DNA of 64,000 bases from Calliphora vicina (taxonomy: Eukaryota > Arthropoda > Insecta > Diptera > Calliphoridae). The stretch lies in the NCBI RefSeq assembly GCF_958450345.1, contig NC_088783.1:23501701-23565700 (forward strand). Reading direction: 5' to 3'. Positions 1-12,187 of this stretch are shown here, piece after piece; within the stretch, counting starts at the first letter, position 1, and every line of letters begins with the position of its first letter. The notes below the pieces were generated by a model that worked only from the letters and a program-made list of their open reading frames with translations, was not told where the DNA came from and ran no database searches. A program made the position numbers and the translations under genes.

Positions 1-1820
1 AAAGTACACTCAACTTGTCTAAATGCCACCAAAACAAAACAAACCGACAAAACATTTAATATGACAACACATACAAACACAGATACGTTGAAAAGTCGGA
101 AATCTACCATGACTAGGAAACAACAACAAACTTTTTTCAATTTTAATGCTGTTAAACAAATTGATGGAAAACACCACAAAACTTCTTGAAAAAAAAGAAA
201 AACACACACACAGAACATTAACGACAAAAATTGCATAATGATACACACATCATGTATGGAAATGTGAAGAGACCGAGAGACAAACATTGATGTAACCTTT
301 ATACACTCTCCAACATGCATACAGACAAACAAATACATACATATTCTATAAAGAAAACTCAAAAAATACAAAACATTTGGACAAAAAAAGATGTTTACTG
401 CAATAAGAATGAAACCCACAATAAATCCACCCAAACTTCAATGTAAGAAAAATTCACTCACCAAATGCCAGGAAAAAATATCCAACACAGTCACAACATC
501 ACAAAGAAAAACAACGGCTACGATATTGCATTTTGCAACAAGAAGAAATCAAATACACATACATGACGCTTGTTCTACTTTCTACCTTGAACAACAGCCA
601 GCCAGCCACCAAACAAAACAACCATACCATCATCATCATCACCACTCTCCACTAACAATTTAAATTTTCCATTCATGATGATTCCGCATACGTACATTTT
701 ATCTGAGCGCCTAATAATTTTGAGTGCAACACCAACGCCACCAACCGTGGCCACCGCTTGTGACATGGCCACAAAAGACAAAAACTAACACACACCATGT
801 GAGTCAAGTGGTTTTTTTGCCACATGATGGACCCACATTTGCATTTTACTCGCACTGTAACCAACTGAAGTTTGTTCTGCGCTGTGCTGTAGTACTGAGT
901 ACCTCTATTCAGCAAAACACCAAACAGAAAATAAAACTCTAAAGTTTGTTTCTTCTTTTATTTTTAGAATACAACGACATTCGACCATGGCCAAAAAGAA
1001 ACTGCAACAAAGCAAGGACGAATTTTTTGTGTTGCCAAAAAATATATTTTTCAGTTGAAGTACTTTGGTTTATATGTTCTTTTTTTTTGTTTTTTTTTTT
1101 TTGTAATTTTTGGAAAAAGAATGAACAAAAACGTTTGTATTTTAAACGACTCTTTTTTGTTCTTGCTGCAGGAGAATTTCGGCAGCATTTGGAAAATATT
1201 TCGTGGAAAAAAAATTGGTTTCACAAAGAGGTGTAAGAACTCATATTGTGATAAGTGGTTAAAAATTGTTTCTTTTTGTGTTGGAACTTTGCTGTTGTGT
1301 TCACAAAAAAACGAAGTATGATTTTAAATGAATTATTACTGCAAATATTTATGAGTTAAAACGATTGATACTTTTTTTTATATTGTATTTTTATTAGAAG
1401 TTTTTTTTTTGTATAGGAATACTTGTTGATGTAGAATTTTTTTGGCTGAGGGGGTTTTGAAGGAAAATTCTGATTTAGACGAACAGCCTGTAAAATATTT
1501 AAATATATGTACTTTATTTGTTAGTTGGAAGATATTTTAAAGTATGAAATTTATTTGATATAAATTAGCTAACTCTGACTAAATATTTTACTTTAAGGAC
1601 TGGATTTCAGATCACAAATGATATCAAATTTTGTAAAATATTTGTTTAGAAGAAAATTTCTACTTAAACTTGATTCTAGTAAGACCGTAAATCAATTTTA
1701 AATTTTTTTATGAAAATCGCTTAATTTTCAAATAATTTATTAGTTTTTTTCATAGAAAAGTTTTAAATTTGTTTTAGTTTGGGTTTCTGAATCAGACCCT
1801 TAATTGAAATAATAAAACAA
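1..1820. other. AT-rich non-coding stretch, no gene seen
   Basis: Short open frames here are broken by stops and rich in low-complexity residues, and none resembles a known family. The stretch has poly(A)/poly(T) runs and CA/CAA-rich simple sequence, for example a CAT/CAC run near 630-650. It could be intronic or intergenic; I cannot tell which. Confidence 0.6.
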
Positions 1821-1890
1821 CTATTTAAAATATTCGAAATAGAAAATAATTTTACATATTCGAAATAGAAAACAATTCAAAATGTTCGAA
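1820..1890. repeat. Left remnant of cgaaat-rich degenerate repeat
   Basis: Short units of the form attcgaaatagaaaa recur here and resume at 3770-4640, on the other side of the mariner fragments. I infer that the mariner block interrupted an older degenerate repeat zone. Confidence 0.45.
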
Positions 1891-2577
1891 ACATGTTGAA
1901 AATAACAGGTATTGCAACATGTGGTCGAGTGCTGTCAGGATGGAATATTACGGATGAAATTTTTAGGCCAATGTTCGCTTCTAAAGAATCAGTTGCATTC
2001 AGTACAGGTTTCTTGTTATGGTCTGGTCAGATTTCAGCAGCTCATAATAGACAGAACTATTTTGCTCACACCAAATGCAGCGAATTACCTTAGCGCCATG
2101 GATATTTGGCTTTGGTATGGATTAGGCTGGTTGGCCTGGCTTCACATACGCTTTGGGTTATTGCAATGGATCCACTTTTCATAGCAAGTAATAGATGTTG
2201 TGCAAAAATTATTTTCATTTATAGCGTTCAAACATCATTTCGGACATGCAAAATTTGTCTTTCAAGTTATCACGGCTTCAATTCATTTGGATAAATCCTG
2301 CTGCTCGCAAAAGTTTTGAAATTGCTGATTGATTAGCTCCCAATGATTTTGCAAGCTCGTGTTGAGTTTGACAACAATTTTCATGGAGTAATGTCTTGAT
2401 ATTCATTTTTTGTTTCACATCCGATTTCAAAGATTTTAATATTTTTGAAAAGTGCTCGGGTAGGTCTTGGCATTTCAAAATTGAAATTTTAAAATTTTGC
2501 ATAACTCGGTCCTCTTTTTTAAAAATATAGGTCGATCTTTTGGACCGAATGGACTCGATTTTTTGTTGGTTAGACAA
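1889..2577 (-). pseudogene. Decayed mariner transposase, N-terminal and middle part
   Basis: This is a broken mariner-type transposase read on the minus strand. The open part at 2278-2420 encodes a helix-turn-helix (residues like QTQHELAKSLGANQSAISK) typical of the mariner DNA-binding domain. Farther along the reverse strand, frame-shifted pieces match the GQPA.. linker, the WW(D/E)Q.G.(I/V)YYELL block and, near 1900, the HDNARPHVA block around the second catalytic Asp. The C-terminal SPDLAPSDYHLF part is missing. Similarity to the Mos1/mauritiana group is from recall of family motifs. Many stops and frameshifts show it is an old relic. Sequence between about 2420 and 2577 does not look like mariner. 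Confidence 0.75.
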
Positions 2578-2579
2578 CT

Positions 2580-3190
2580 AAATTACGAATAACATACAAC
2601 AGATTTCAGAGCAATATCAATTATGGATCCAAAAATAAACGGTTTTCAATTTAAATATTCAAAAAATAGGTGCCTTAACTATTTTTTTATTAAAAATAAA
2701 CTTTCTTTAAGAACATATAACAATTTTATATTTTTGTGTAAGATATCTTTATGAAGAACATTTTGGTGTAAAAGATATGTCCTATTTTTAGAGTATGTCG
2801 CCCCAACGCCCTTCGGAATATCACCTATTTTTTATCGAAATTCAACTTTGGGCCACATGTTCTAAAATCCTAAAGCTGGGATCAAAAAACGGGGAGCAGT
2901 TTTAGAAACATTGAAGTGATCCTTATTTATCCCCAAAGTGTTTTCCCAGCCCAGAAAGAAATGTGTACCCTATGGGCAAAATTGTAAAAAATACCATTTT
3001 TGGGATTCTTGCTCCAATTTATAGGAATTGCAGGATTCTCTTTGACCTTTTGACAAGCTTTATTACATTTTGTTAAGTTTTACATGTCGAAGGTACCCTA
3101 ATTTCAAAATTTGTTCCGATCGGATGTGCCGTTTAGAAATGCCTGATTTATTTCCAAAAAATTTGAAAATAATTTTTGCACTTAATCATT
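2580..3190. other. Unclassified spacer between inverted mariner fragments
   Basis: This AT-rich sequence lies between the two oppositely oriented mariner pieces. It has no coding signal. A stretch with cctattttttat and 'tttttgggatt...aggaatt' (2820-3040) loosely resembles 12530-12720 inside the piggyBac-like element, so it may be a related non-coding insertion. I cannot name it. Confidence 0.35.
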
Positions 3191-3194
3191 ACTT

Positions 3195-3768
3195 GAGATG
3201 AAAAACGTATCCACTACGATAGCCTGAAGAGTAAAAGATCGTATGTGAAGCCTGGCCAACCAGCCGAATTGAAACCAAAGCCATATATCCATGGCGCTAA
3301 CGTAATTCTCTGTATTTGGTGGGAGCAAAAGTATTATGAGCTGCTGAAATATGACCAGAACATTACAGAGAACCTGTACCTACGCAACTGATTCATTTGA
3401 AGAGAGCACTGGCCGAAAAAGTCAGGACATGAATCTCAGCCACATGTTGCAATACCTGTTAAAAAGTATTGAGAATGAAGTGGTTGGAAAGTTTCGCCTC
3501 ACCCGATTTATAGTCGTGACCGTGCTCCGTCAGTCTACTATTTGTTTTGATCGATGCAGAACGGTCTCTCTGGGATACACTGTACTTTAGAACAATGTAT
3601 TCGACATTGGCTTGATTTGTTCTTGGCCTCAAAATATGAGCAGTTATTTTAGCTCGGAATCCATATGTTGCCAGAAAGATTGGAAAACTTCATAGCTCAC
3701 AATGGCCAATACTGAATAAATTTTTATTGTAAAATAAAATCTAAAAATTTTAAAAATCCCGCCTTTTT
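3195..3768 (+). pseudogene. Decayed mariner transposase, middle and C-terminal part
   Basis: Plus-strand frames encode broken mariner blocks in order: a PGQPAE-like linker (near 3260), CIWWEQ-YYELL (3310-3345), a degraded HDNARPH-VAIPV block (near 3430-3460), and the terminal block LASKYEQLF..GIHMLPERLENFIAHNGQY (3620-3715). The last matches the usual mariner C-terminus ending in GQYFE. The piece overlaps in content with the minus-strand fragment at 1889-2577 but points the other way, so the locus is two copies or a rearranged one. There are several stops. The end near 3768 shares 'aaaatcccgcctttttaaa'-type sequence with the outer end of the copy at 11427. Confidence 0.75.
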
Positions 3769-4640
3769 AAAATAACTCGAAATGATCGAAGCATAGAAAC
3801 AGAAAATTGTAAATATTTGAAATGTTCAAAAACCAATAACAAATTTGTAATAATAAGAAAAAAAAAACATTACTTGTAAAGAAATATGAATTGGTTTTCA
3901 ATATTCTATTTCTCAAAAATGGTGAGTTAAATTGATGATATTTACAATAGATCTTGGACAACGAAGATTGTTGATGACGACCTTGGCAGGGTAAAAAATG
4001 CATCCCAATTGTCCAAGTTATATTTTCAATGTATTCTTTGAATTATTCAATGTAAAAATTGAACTAAAGCCAAAATTAATTGAATTCTAATTAACAAATT
4101 AAAAGCCCGAAATAATTACTAAATAGTCTAACAAAAAAGTTTAAAACATGTTTAAAATATAAGACAGTTCCAAATGGTCGAATCTTGTTCAAAATAAAAA
4201 ACAGTTAGAAATGTTCGAATCTTGCTTGAAAGAGAAAACGATTGGAAATGTTTAAATCTCGATCAAAATAGAAAAGTATTCGAAATCTTTTAACAATATT
4301 CTATAGAAAACCGAAATATTAATATAAAATTTTCCATAAAAAAACCATCCGAAAAAAAGTTTAAAACATGTTTGACAACAGTTATAAATGTTCGAATATT
4401 GAATAAAATACCACTCGAAATGTCCCAATCTTGTTCAAAATTGAAAACCTTTGAAATGTGTGAATAATTTTCAGAAAACTATTCGAAATCTTGGAAAAAT
4501 TTTCTATAGAAAACCATTCGAAATCTTGGAAGATTTGGAAATATTTTCTATAGAAAACCATTTGAAATTTTGAAATAATTTTCAACAGAAAATATCCCTA
4601 AACAATGCGAAATGTTCGAAATATTTTCCATAGGAGACTT
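3769..4640. repeat. Degenerate tandem repeat, cgaaat / ttttctatagaaaacca units
   Basis: Units containing attcgaaatcttgg and ttttctatagaaaacca recur at about 30-60-bp spacing, clearest at 4470-4620. Open frames on the minus strand here (FQISNGFL-like repeats) are by-products of the repeat. The array is strongly diverged and variable in unit length. Confidence 0.6.
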
Positions 4641-6450
4641 ATGATGACAACAGTGAAAATTACAGTCAATAATATCCATCTCTAGAAAATTGCAGTCAAT
4701 TAACACTTGTTGTTTTCTATCATTCATCGTAGTGAAAAGAACAAAAAACAAACGTTTCCCATTCCTTGAGTATTAACCATGTTCAAAAGATGCTAAGAAC
4801 AAAAATATTCGGCTAAAAAAAACTTAAAAATATATACAAATAAACCATGCAACAAAAAACACCAGGAAAATCAAGATTTTACAAATAGAAAAATATGAGC
4901 CACCAAATTTCCATCATTTTGCCAAAAAAAAAAGATATCAAAATAAGAAAAACGTGCAATATTTCAAAGTGTGCCACAATCTCAAAATAAAAATAACAAA
5001 AAACAAACACCTCAATAGCAAGAACAAAAGCAGCAACATTCAGTGACATCATCGAACAGCAACAAAAGAACAACTCAGGATGAGTATAAAGTTTTACAGG
5101 TTCGTTTGTGACCATCTGTATAACAACTCCGCAACAAAAAGCAAGAAAAATCTTTGCATTATAAAATGCAGAGAAAAAATACCGGTTGTTATTGCTGTCA
5201 TACTCGTGTTTGTTGTTATTGTTGTTTGGCAAAAGAAAAAGAAGTCACAACATCAATATACAAAACCTAAAATGTATAACAAAAATCCGTTTAAAAAAAA
5301 CACCAACACTTGGAGGCAAAACAACCAATATGAAGACCCAAGTAATAAAACCATCAAAAACAGTAACAACAAAAAATGAGTTCACATTCCTGTTACGTTA
5401 CCATCACATGCATGCAATAATACGTCGGCAGGAGTACGAGTCGTTTGGAAAAAAGGAAAACTTCTACAAAAACTCCTCCACATACACATGGCAGTGAGCG
5501 CAAGAGAGTATCAAAGAGAATACAAAACACTACAATACAATACAGTGCAATGCAACAGTAGTGACCATGTGTGTTTAAGTTAAAAATAACGAATGAATCT
5601 GAATTCAAATGTGACACACATTCGAGTGCACAAGGAAAAAATGAATACAAAGACTATGAAAATCTAAATACACCCTGACACACATGCATTATATTTGGGG
5701 GTGTGTGTGTCTGTCTGTGTTGTGAGGAAAATAAAATATTGAAAAGAAATCGCAAAAGGAAGTAAAAACAATATCGTCGATGTAGAACGAGTATTTGTAA
5801 CATGCACTCATACTGACTTTGTGCCGGTGAGTAGAAATCGAAAACAAAATTAAAAAGAAATACAATAAACGAGTCAATAAGTACTTACTTATATTGGGGC
5901 ACAATATACGGGGTGTACATAAATATGGACATGTTTTTTTGTTCCTACTCTATTCAATGTCAGCAAAAATAAAATTGAAAAACTTCTTACAAAAAGAGGG
6001 TAAGAAGAAAGATTTTTTATGAAATAATTACAAGACATACTGACATTGATGAGTAAATTAATTTTAAGCGAATGAATTAACAGCACTTAGGTAATTATTG
6101 TAAAATGTAGGTAATTTTAATTTTGCATGCTTTACTAGCAATATTAAATGTATGAAAAAACGAAATATTTAAAAAATAAAATAAATATAATTTTGTTTCT
6201 TTATGAGCTGAGATAAGAAATATATCTTAGTGTCAGGTATGGTGAATTGAATACCTAGACCTATAAGGTAATTTCCAAAAGCAATGTATTTGTATAACAA
6301 AATCAGAGCTAACAGTGAATAACAAGATCATCCAATTTCTCTAAAGTCTAATCGATGTAAAAATATCATTGGGATTCGTTAAATTTTTAGAATGAATTTC
6401 ACAAATTTGCTTTAGATCAAGTAGCATGTTAGCTTTCGTAGCATGCTGGC
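4640..6450. other. AT-rich non-coding stretch
   Basis: I see no recognisable gene. There is CAACAA-rich sequence at 5030-5230 and a TG run near 5700-5720. Open frames of 60-117 codons are low-complexity and run through A/T tracts on both strands, as expected by chance in this composition. Confidence 0.55.
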
Positions 6451-6454
6451 TTTC

Positions 6455-6720
6455 GTATTTTGAGTTTTTATATAAAAAATCGATTTTTTTGTAAGAAATA
6501 TAAGTGATCACAGATCGAGCTCCTTTTCTTGATTAAACCCTTATTGGCCAAGTTATTAGCGAATTTAGATATTTTTAGTTTTTATATAAAAAATCAATTT
6601 TTGTTCAGAAATATAAGTGATCACAGATAGAGCTCCTTTTGTTGTTTAAACGCTTATTGGTAAAGTTATTACCGAATTTAGATTTTTGAGTTTTTATATA
6701 ATTTTGAGGTAAAAAAATAT
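6455..6720 (-). repeat. Two units of the ~112-bp Helitron-associated repeat
   Basis: Two copies of a unit containing gatcacagatcgagctcc (the second with one change) start about 6506 and 6618, a spacing of 112 bp. The same unit forms a seven-copy array inside the Helitron at 32307-33734. No Helitron termini are visible around this pair, so it is a fragment or an independent expansion. Strand is given relative to the proposed Helitron orientation. Confidence 0.7.
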
Positions 6721-7330
6721 GCCAGATTATTGTTTGAATAAAAAAAATTCGTTGGAATAAAAAAAAAACAAAAGACAAAATAAGTAAATTGTTTGTCTCC
6801 TTACACATATTTACCGTTATAACGGGAGAAATAAGTAAATACATTTACTTATTACATACATTTAACATACCCCGCCTAAAGGCAGCCTTGCCGGTTAGAG
6901 GGTTAAACTTCAGTTGAGTTATGACTGTTTATTTCTAACCCAAATTTTTAATTATTTTCATGTATCCGATAAAAGTTGTATTGTCTCAAGCATTTATTTA
7001 TTTATTATATTTTAAGTAAAAGACATCGAAAACTCTTTTCAAATACTTTTAACATAGATCGGAAACTCAACTGTCAAATGAGAATATTTTAGTAAAAAAA
7101 TACTATTCAAACATTTCAGTCTACTTCGTGCATATTTTCTCATTTTATAGCAGAAATCATAAATAAATATCAAAAGAAATGTCAAAATTTATGAACAACA
7201 TAAAAATATACTAAATGAAAATTTAAATATTTTCTAATCCTAAGATTTTATTTCAAAACAAAAGCTATGAGAAAAATTATACTATTTAAGAAATTATTTA
7301 TAAATTATAATCAATGAAATCCAATCAATC
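6720..7330. other. AT-rich non-coding stretch
   Basis: I see no gene, inverted-repeat pair or recognisable repeat here apart from A/T-rich simple sequence. Confidence 0.5.
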
Positions 7331-8080
7331 TACACGCAGAAAAAAAACACGGTTGGACATGGTTACGACAACTATACTATGTGCCTGTAACAATATATTG
7401 TTGTCGTAAAAATATAATTTTTGTTTTAATTTAATATCAACAATATTATAGTTACTGTAAACGTTTATATTTTCATCGCAATTAAAAATATGATTATGGT
7501 TTTCGAACAACTAAATAATGATAAATAGGTAAACATATTATTTTTATGTACAACAATTAAATGTTAAGTTTCTATACGCGTAGTCATAATATGTTTAAGA
7601 TGCAAACAAAATATGTTTACTTTTAATAGTCTTTTTTCTCACCATTTGTTAAACTATGTTATATTTACAAGTAAATTTTGAGTGTCTGTAAATTCCCATT
7701 CACTCTATAGTTTTATCTGTATATTATCTTTAACTTTCCTAGAGCGAATAATAATAAATTTCAATTTATTAATAATATTTTAATTGGGCATTTAGTACTT
7801 TAAAACTAAAACATATAAATAAAATTTTGTATTTCCAAAAATAAATTTTAATAATAATATGATTACTTTGGATCATAATATGAATTAATTGGGTCATAAA
7901 TATGATTACTTTGGGTCATATTATGATTGATTTATATCATAATATGATTATTTCAGAACATATGATATTTAATGATACTAATAATTATCATAATATGTTT
8001 TGGACTACAACCATAAATCTGATCATAATATGTTGCTCTTAGTTTATGGTTACCACAACCATGTTTTTTCTCTGCGTGTA
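7331..8080. mobile_element. MITE-like element with CACGCAGA ends and TA flanks
   Basis: The left end CACGCAGAAAAAAAACACGG and the right end (read in reverse) CACGCAGAGAAAAAACATGG form inverted repeats of about 23 bp, with a TA dinucleotide outside each. Between them there is no coding sequence. At 7850-8040 there is a degenerate array of roughly 30-bp units with TCATAATATGATTA. The TA flanks suggest movement by a Tc1/mariner-type or other TA-targeting enzyme. The ends resemble those at 49087-49325 and 50632-52612. Confidence 0.7.
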
Positions 8081-8374
8081 TTTATGTTGATACTTTATTC
8101 TGTGCATTTTTTCAGATTTACCCATGTCTGTTTTGAACATATTTTACATTTTTTATTTTACAATAATTCGATAATTATAATTCATATGTTTTTGTAAAGA
8201 TGTAGTTAAATTTTCCTACTTTGATAAAGTACCTCAACTTTGAAATTGACATTCTAGTTCGAATAGGTGAATCGAACAAATTATTCAAATTTTAAACAAA
8301 ATGTTTCTATTGAAAAAAGTTTTACTAAAAGCGGACAACGGTAACTCTTAAATCGTGAAGGTAAAATTTGGAAT

Positions 8375-8426
8375 ATTTGGAATTTCTAAATTAATGACAG
8401 CTGTCATTCATTTAGAAATTCCAAAT
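8375..8426. repeat. 52-bp near-perfect palindrome
   Basis: The arms 8375-8400 and 8401-8426 are inverted copies with one mismatch and no spacer; the centre is GACAGCTGTC. It lies about 30 bp upstream of the truncated Penelope-like coding fragment and may mark the 5' junction of that insertion. Confidence 0.85.
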
Positions 8427-8449
8427 TCCAATAAATCCCGCTGTGATGA

Positions 8450-8791
8450 TCAAATGTGGTCTATGAGATAAAATGTGACGGTAATGAAAGGGAGAGATGT
8501 AACTTGGTTTACATTGGTACGACAAAGAGAATGTTGGGGACGAGAGTTAATGAACACAAAACAGATATTGAAAAAGGAAAAATAACGACGGCATTATCTC
8601 TGCACGTAAAGGAGTGCAATCATAAGATGGATTTTGACAATATTAAGATATTGGACAGAGAACAAAAAGAGAACAAACGATACACTCTTGAAAGCTTAAG
8701 AATACAACAAAAAATACACAATACAATGAACACGAAAGAGGACAAGGATAACACAAAACTGCAATATTCCGCTGCAATATTTAATTATTAA
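8450..8791 (+). pseudogene. Penelope-like element: C-terminal GIY-YIG endonuclease fragment
   Basis: About 111 codons remain open. They show the GIY-YIG nuclease layout seen at the C-terminus of Penelope-like retroelements: VYEIKC near residue 2, LVYIG at residues 17-21, R30, N32-E33-H34, H50, the FDNIKILDRE block at 60-69, and a Glu at about residue 79 in LES that fits the metal-binding Glu. Penelope elements carry a reverse transcriptase followed by this nuclease, which nicks target DNA. Here the reverse transcriptase is absent: a stop lies just upstream (8447-8449) and the palindrome at 8375-8426 follows. No ATG opens the frame; GTG at 8456 only marks the first open part. I regard this as a 5'-truncated dead copy. 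Confidence 0.85.
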
Positions 8792-9115
8792 ATCAGTTGA
8801 AGTTCTGTGATATTAGTATTAAGTTTGACTTATAGTATATGTTTGTGTTGTAATGATTATTTATTTATTTATTAATTCTGTGTCGTGAAGTCCAGTTTTT
8901 TAAATAATAAGTTAATTGACAATGTAAACAATAGAATTTCGTAAGTTGAACTGTGATATCTTAAGTTTTTCAATGATTTATAATAAAATATTTATATGTT
9001 TTTGTCGCTAGAATTCAACAATAAAAGAAAACCCCTGAAGAAGTTTGAAACAAACAAACGAAACGTTGGGTAAATAATAATAAAAATGAAAATACTTTGA
9101 TTTTTATTTACACAT
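8792..9115 (+). other. Penelope-like 3' region with hammerhead-like motif
   Basis: The 3' non-coding tail follows the nuclease stop. At 9033-9072 is CCCCTGAAGAAG, then a GTTTG-AAA-CAAAC hairpin, then CGAAACGTTGGGTA. The order CUGANGA, helix II, GAAA and a GUA triplet is that of a hammerhead ribozyme, which many Penelope-like elements carry. Helix III would be only about 2 bp, and I cannot find a convincing helix I, so this is a candidate only. Confidence 0.45.
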
Positions 9116-11426
9116 TTGGTAACAAATGATTGACCATAAATAGCCCGTAAGATTGGAATCTTAAAAACTAAAATTCTGAAATTTGTTTAATAATATTTTT
9201 AAAAATTTTAAAATGTAGTTTTGAAACTGCAGTTAAAAAAATTTTATTTTTTTGGTCATACCTGCGAATAAGTTAACGGTATCCTACGAACACAAAAACT
9301 CATATACAAGTAAATATGGATATATTATAAGTAAAAATGAGCTTTTATTTTAATATTTCTTAAAATATGTTAATTTTGTTCCTACATTTCAAGTTTTTAA
9401 GAATTTTTAATTTCTGTCTTTTATATCTCATTACCACAACAATTACGTACACATTTCGATTATTTTATAATAAATTCCAAAGTATGTATTTATTTAATGA
9501 AATTTTTACAAAAACTGAAAAAATAGAAATTTTTTCTCCCCCAAATTCTTTCTCACGAACTTTAACCACCGAGCTCAAAATTTTGTAATTTTTTTTTATC
9601 CTAACTTCACACAAAACTGCCATTCGTTCGTTTTTCCATGCATTGAGGGTCCTCCTTAACTTACATATATAGTTTTTTACATTTTTTGTTTAAAATAATA
9701 TTTTAATAACAATTTAATTTTGATCCTAAAATTTGTAAACCTTTGTTTCATAATTATATCTTCCAAGGCCTGACAATGTAGAAAATACAAAAGTTTCATA
9801 AAATCGAATGCAGCAAAATGTCAGATTGTGGCTAAAAATTATGCAAAAAGTCAAAAAAGACGTATGATTTATAAAAAATATGTCAATTGAATATTACGTA
9901 TACGCATTATTGTATTTAATAAAGATGTTGAAAAACTTAATAAAAATTCCAGGAATATAACTGCTCCTCAGCTTATAAATAAATTTTAGTTTATTAAGAA
10001 TCACTTATTGAAATACCTTTCATTTCAGAATTCAAGTTATTCGAAACAAAACTCATCTTAATAATAATAAACTTAAAGCAGAAGTATATTACAGTTCTTC
10101 AAACTTTGAATATTTATATTACTACTTAAGCATTAACAATCGCCATTAAACTACTTCTACACTTGTGGAATTTATTATTATGTTCATACCAATGTTACCT
10201 ACGTCCCCCTTTTCTAACACACATTTACACACAAAAGTAGTTTTAGCCTTAATTTAACCATTAAGACAATTCCCCAAATGACAGTCATTTCGTTATATTC
10301 TACATATATTATTTTTGTATGTTCATCTCGTCGAAACTATCATACAATCACCATTATAACGTATAAAATCCATTTACATTTTCAATCAGCATACCAGAAA
10401 TTACATCTAAGGCCAAAGAATTTAACATTTGCGAATAAAAACCATTTAGAATTATTTATGAGTGCAAACTAGCAGAGTGCAAATCTAAGAAAGTCGAAAG
10501 TAAAATTCCCTTATTTGCCATTGAATATACATTTGCAATTTGGTATTATTAGACTACACATATGTATGTAACTACTTACATGCAAACAGAAAGTGTACAT
10601 TCAAATGTATTCTATTATCTAAACATATCCTAACAAATCCTTTTTATGACCACATTACTATACTATAATAAACACAATATACGAAACAAACAACTGAGAT
10701 ACAATGAAAACGATTTCATTCAATGCCTCGTAGTACTTATATACGAGTGTTAGCTAAGGTTAGCCTGGTAGTGTAGAAATGTATGTTTGTTTACAGCGGT
10801 AATAGTAGCAGTTGGCACGCACGCACAATACCACGCATCATAAGTGCGTTCAATTACCTGTTACAGCCGTTAGATGAATTTCTATGGCCGGAACATGAGC
10901 CGCCAACATCATTTACTAGCTGTTGTATGTTGTTTGTATGATGCCCCGGGATTTTTCGATAATATCATGAAGATAAAACAAGTGTTGAATAGGTTCATTT
11001 TTTCCTCTCATTTATATGAATATTGTACAACATTCACTGAATTACAGTGGTTTGGAAGGGAAATCAATAAGTATTTGTCGTTTATTATCTATGAAAGAAA
11101 GCTAGATATCTTCTAAATTTGTCTATTATTTAATATCCCGCCAGTATGTGATCAAGGATTTATCTGAAATATATATTTTTTTATTTTATATTGAAGAATC
11201 TGTTCACAATAAATCTGTCATTTTTACGAAATTTTTTATAGCAAGCTTGTTCAGAAAACTTAATCAGATGCAAGATTTTCTAAAGAAAACTTGATCAAAT
11301 GAAAAATTGTGTATAGAAAACTTGACCAGGCACAAGTTATTTTAAAGGCACACTATAGAAAGAGGAAAGAAAATTAATGATATTTTGAAAATAGTTGATT
11401 GTCATCAGTTTCAAGACAAAAAAGCT
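9116..11426. other. Non-coding stretch, no repeat identified
   Basis: There is no recognisable gene. The part from 10700 to 10960 is less AT-rich than its surroundings and lacks obvious repeats, so it could be single-copy host sequence. That is an impression from composition only. Confidence 0.45.
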
Positions 11427-12187
11427 ATGACTTAAAAATCCGGAATTTTTTTTAAATTTTTAGGTCTTATTTTGACACATTTTTACAATATAAATGTATT
11501 CAAAGTATTGGCCATTGTTAGCTTTATCCTGTACCCATCTTTCTGCAACATATGGATTCCAAACAAAAAAAAACTGCTCATCTTTTAAGGCCAAGAAAGA
11601 ATCAATCCAATATCGGTTACTCCGTTCCAAGGTGAAGCGTAAAGAGAGCAGTCTACATCGATCAAAATAAATAGTAGGCAGACGGAGTACTGTCTGGAAA
11701 CTTCCCAATTACTTCATTCTAAATACAGGTACTTCAGCTGTGGCTGTTTTTTGTCAATGCTTGCTTTAAACGAATCAGTTGCATTCGGTTCCGGTTCCCT
11801 GGTCTGGTCAGATTTCAGCAGCTCATAATAAATACTATCCTTTTGTTCCCACCAAATACAGAGAATTACCTAAGAACCATGGATATTTGGCTTTGATATC
11901 GATTCGGCTGGTTGGCCGGGCTTCACATACGATCTCTTACGCTTCGAGTTATTGAAATGAATCCATTTTTCAAGTAATGATTCGGTGCAGAAATTATTTT
12001 CTTTTATAGCATTCAAACATTCTCGGCTTCAATTAGTATGATACCCAATTTCCATGCTTTTGGATGAATCCTACTGCTTGCAAACGTTTTGAAATTGTTG
12101 TCTGAGTAGCTCCCAATGATTTTGCTGGCTCTTGTTGGGTTTAACAACAATCTTCATGGAGTAGTGCCTTCAATTCGTGGTCTTTAA
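11427..12187 (-). pseudogene. Decayed mariner transposase, C-terminal two thirds
   Basis: Read on the minus strand this is the larger half of a mariner relic. From high to low coordinate it shows the helix-turn-helix AKSLGATQTTISKRLQAVGFIQK (near 12060-12135), a WV.Y.LK linker, a degraded GQPA/WWDQ region, and the C-terminal block DSFLALKDEQFF..WNPYVAERW..KANNGQYFE (11500-11620). It is continuous in content with 13074-13330, which carries the N-terminus. The gap between them is a piggyBac-like insertion at a TTAA. Many stops are present. It belongs to the same mauritiana-like group as the relics at 1889-3768 and 35537-36215. Confidence 0.8.

Noticed and set aside
946..1321. Possible exons preceded by T-rich tracts and AG at about 967 and 1171
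   Set aside because: The T-rich/AG pattern is very common in this composition. The frames are low-complexity, with no donor or homology support.
2820..3190. A second piggyBac-like insertion between the mariner fragments
   Set aside because: Some loose similarity to 12530-12720, but I found no TTAA-flanked CCTTTATGTCA ends.
6455..6720. CRISPR-like direct repeats here and at 32560-33345
   Set aside because: The units are ~112 bp and contiguous, without unique spacers, in eukaryotic DNA. They are minisatellite units.
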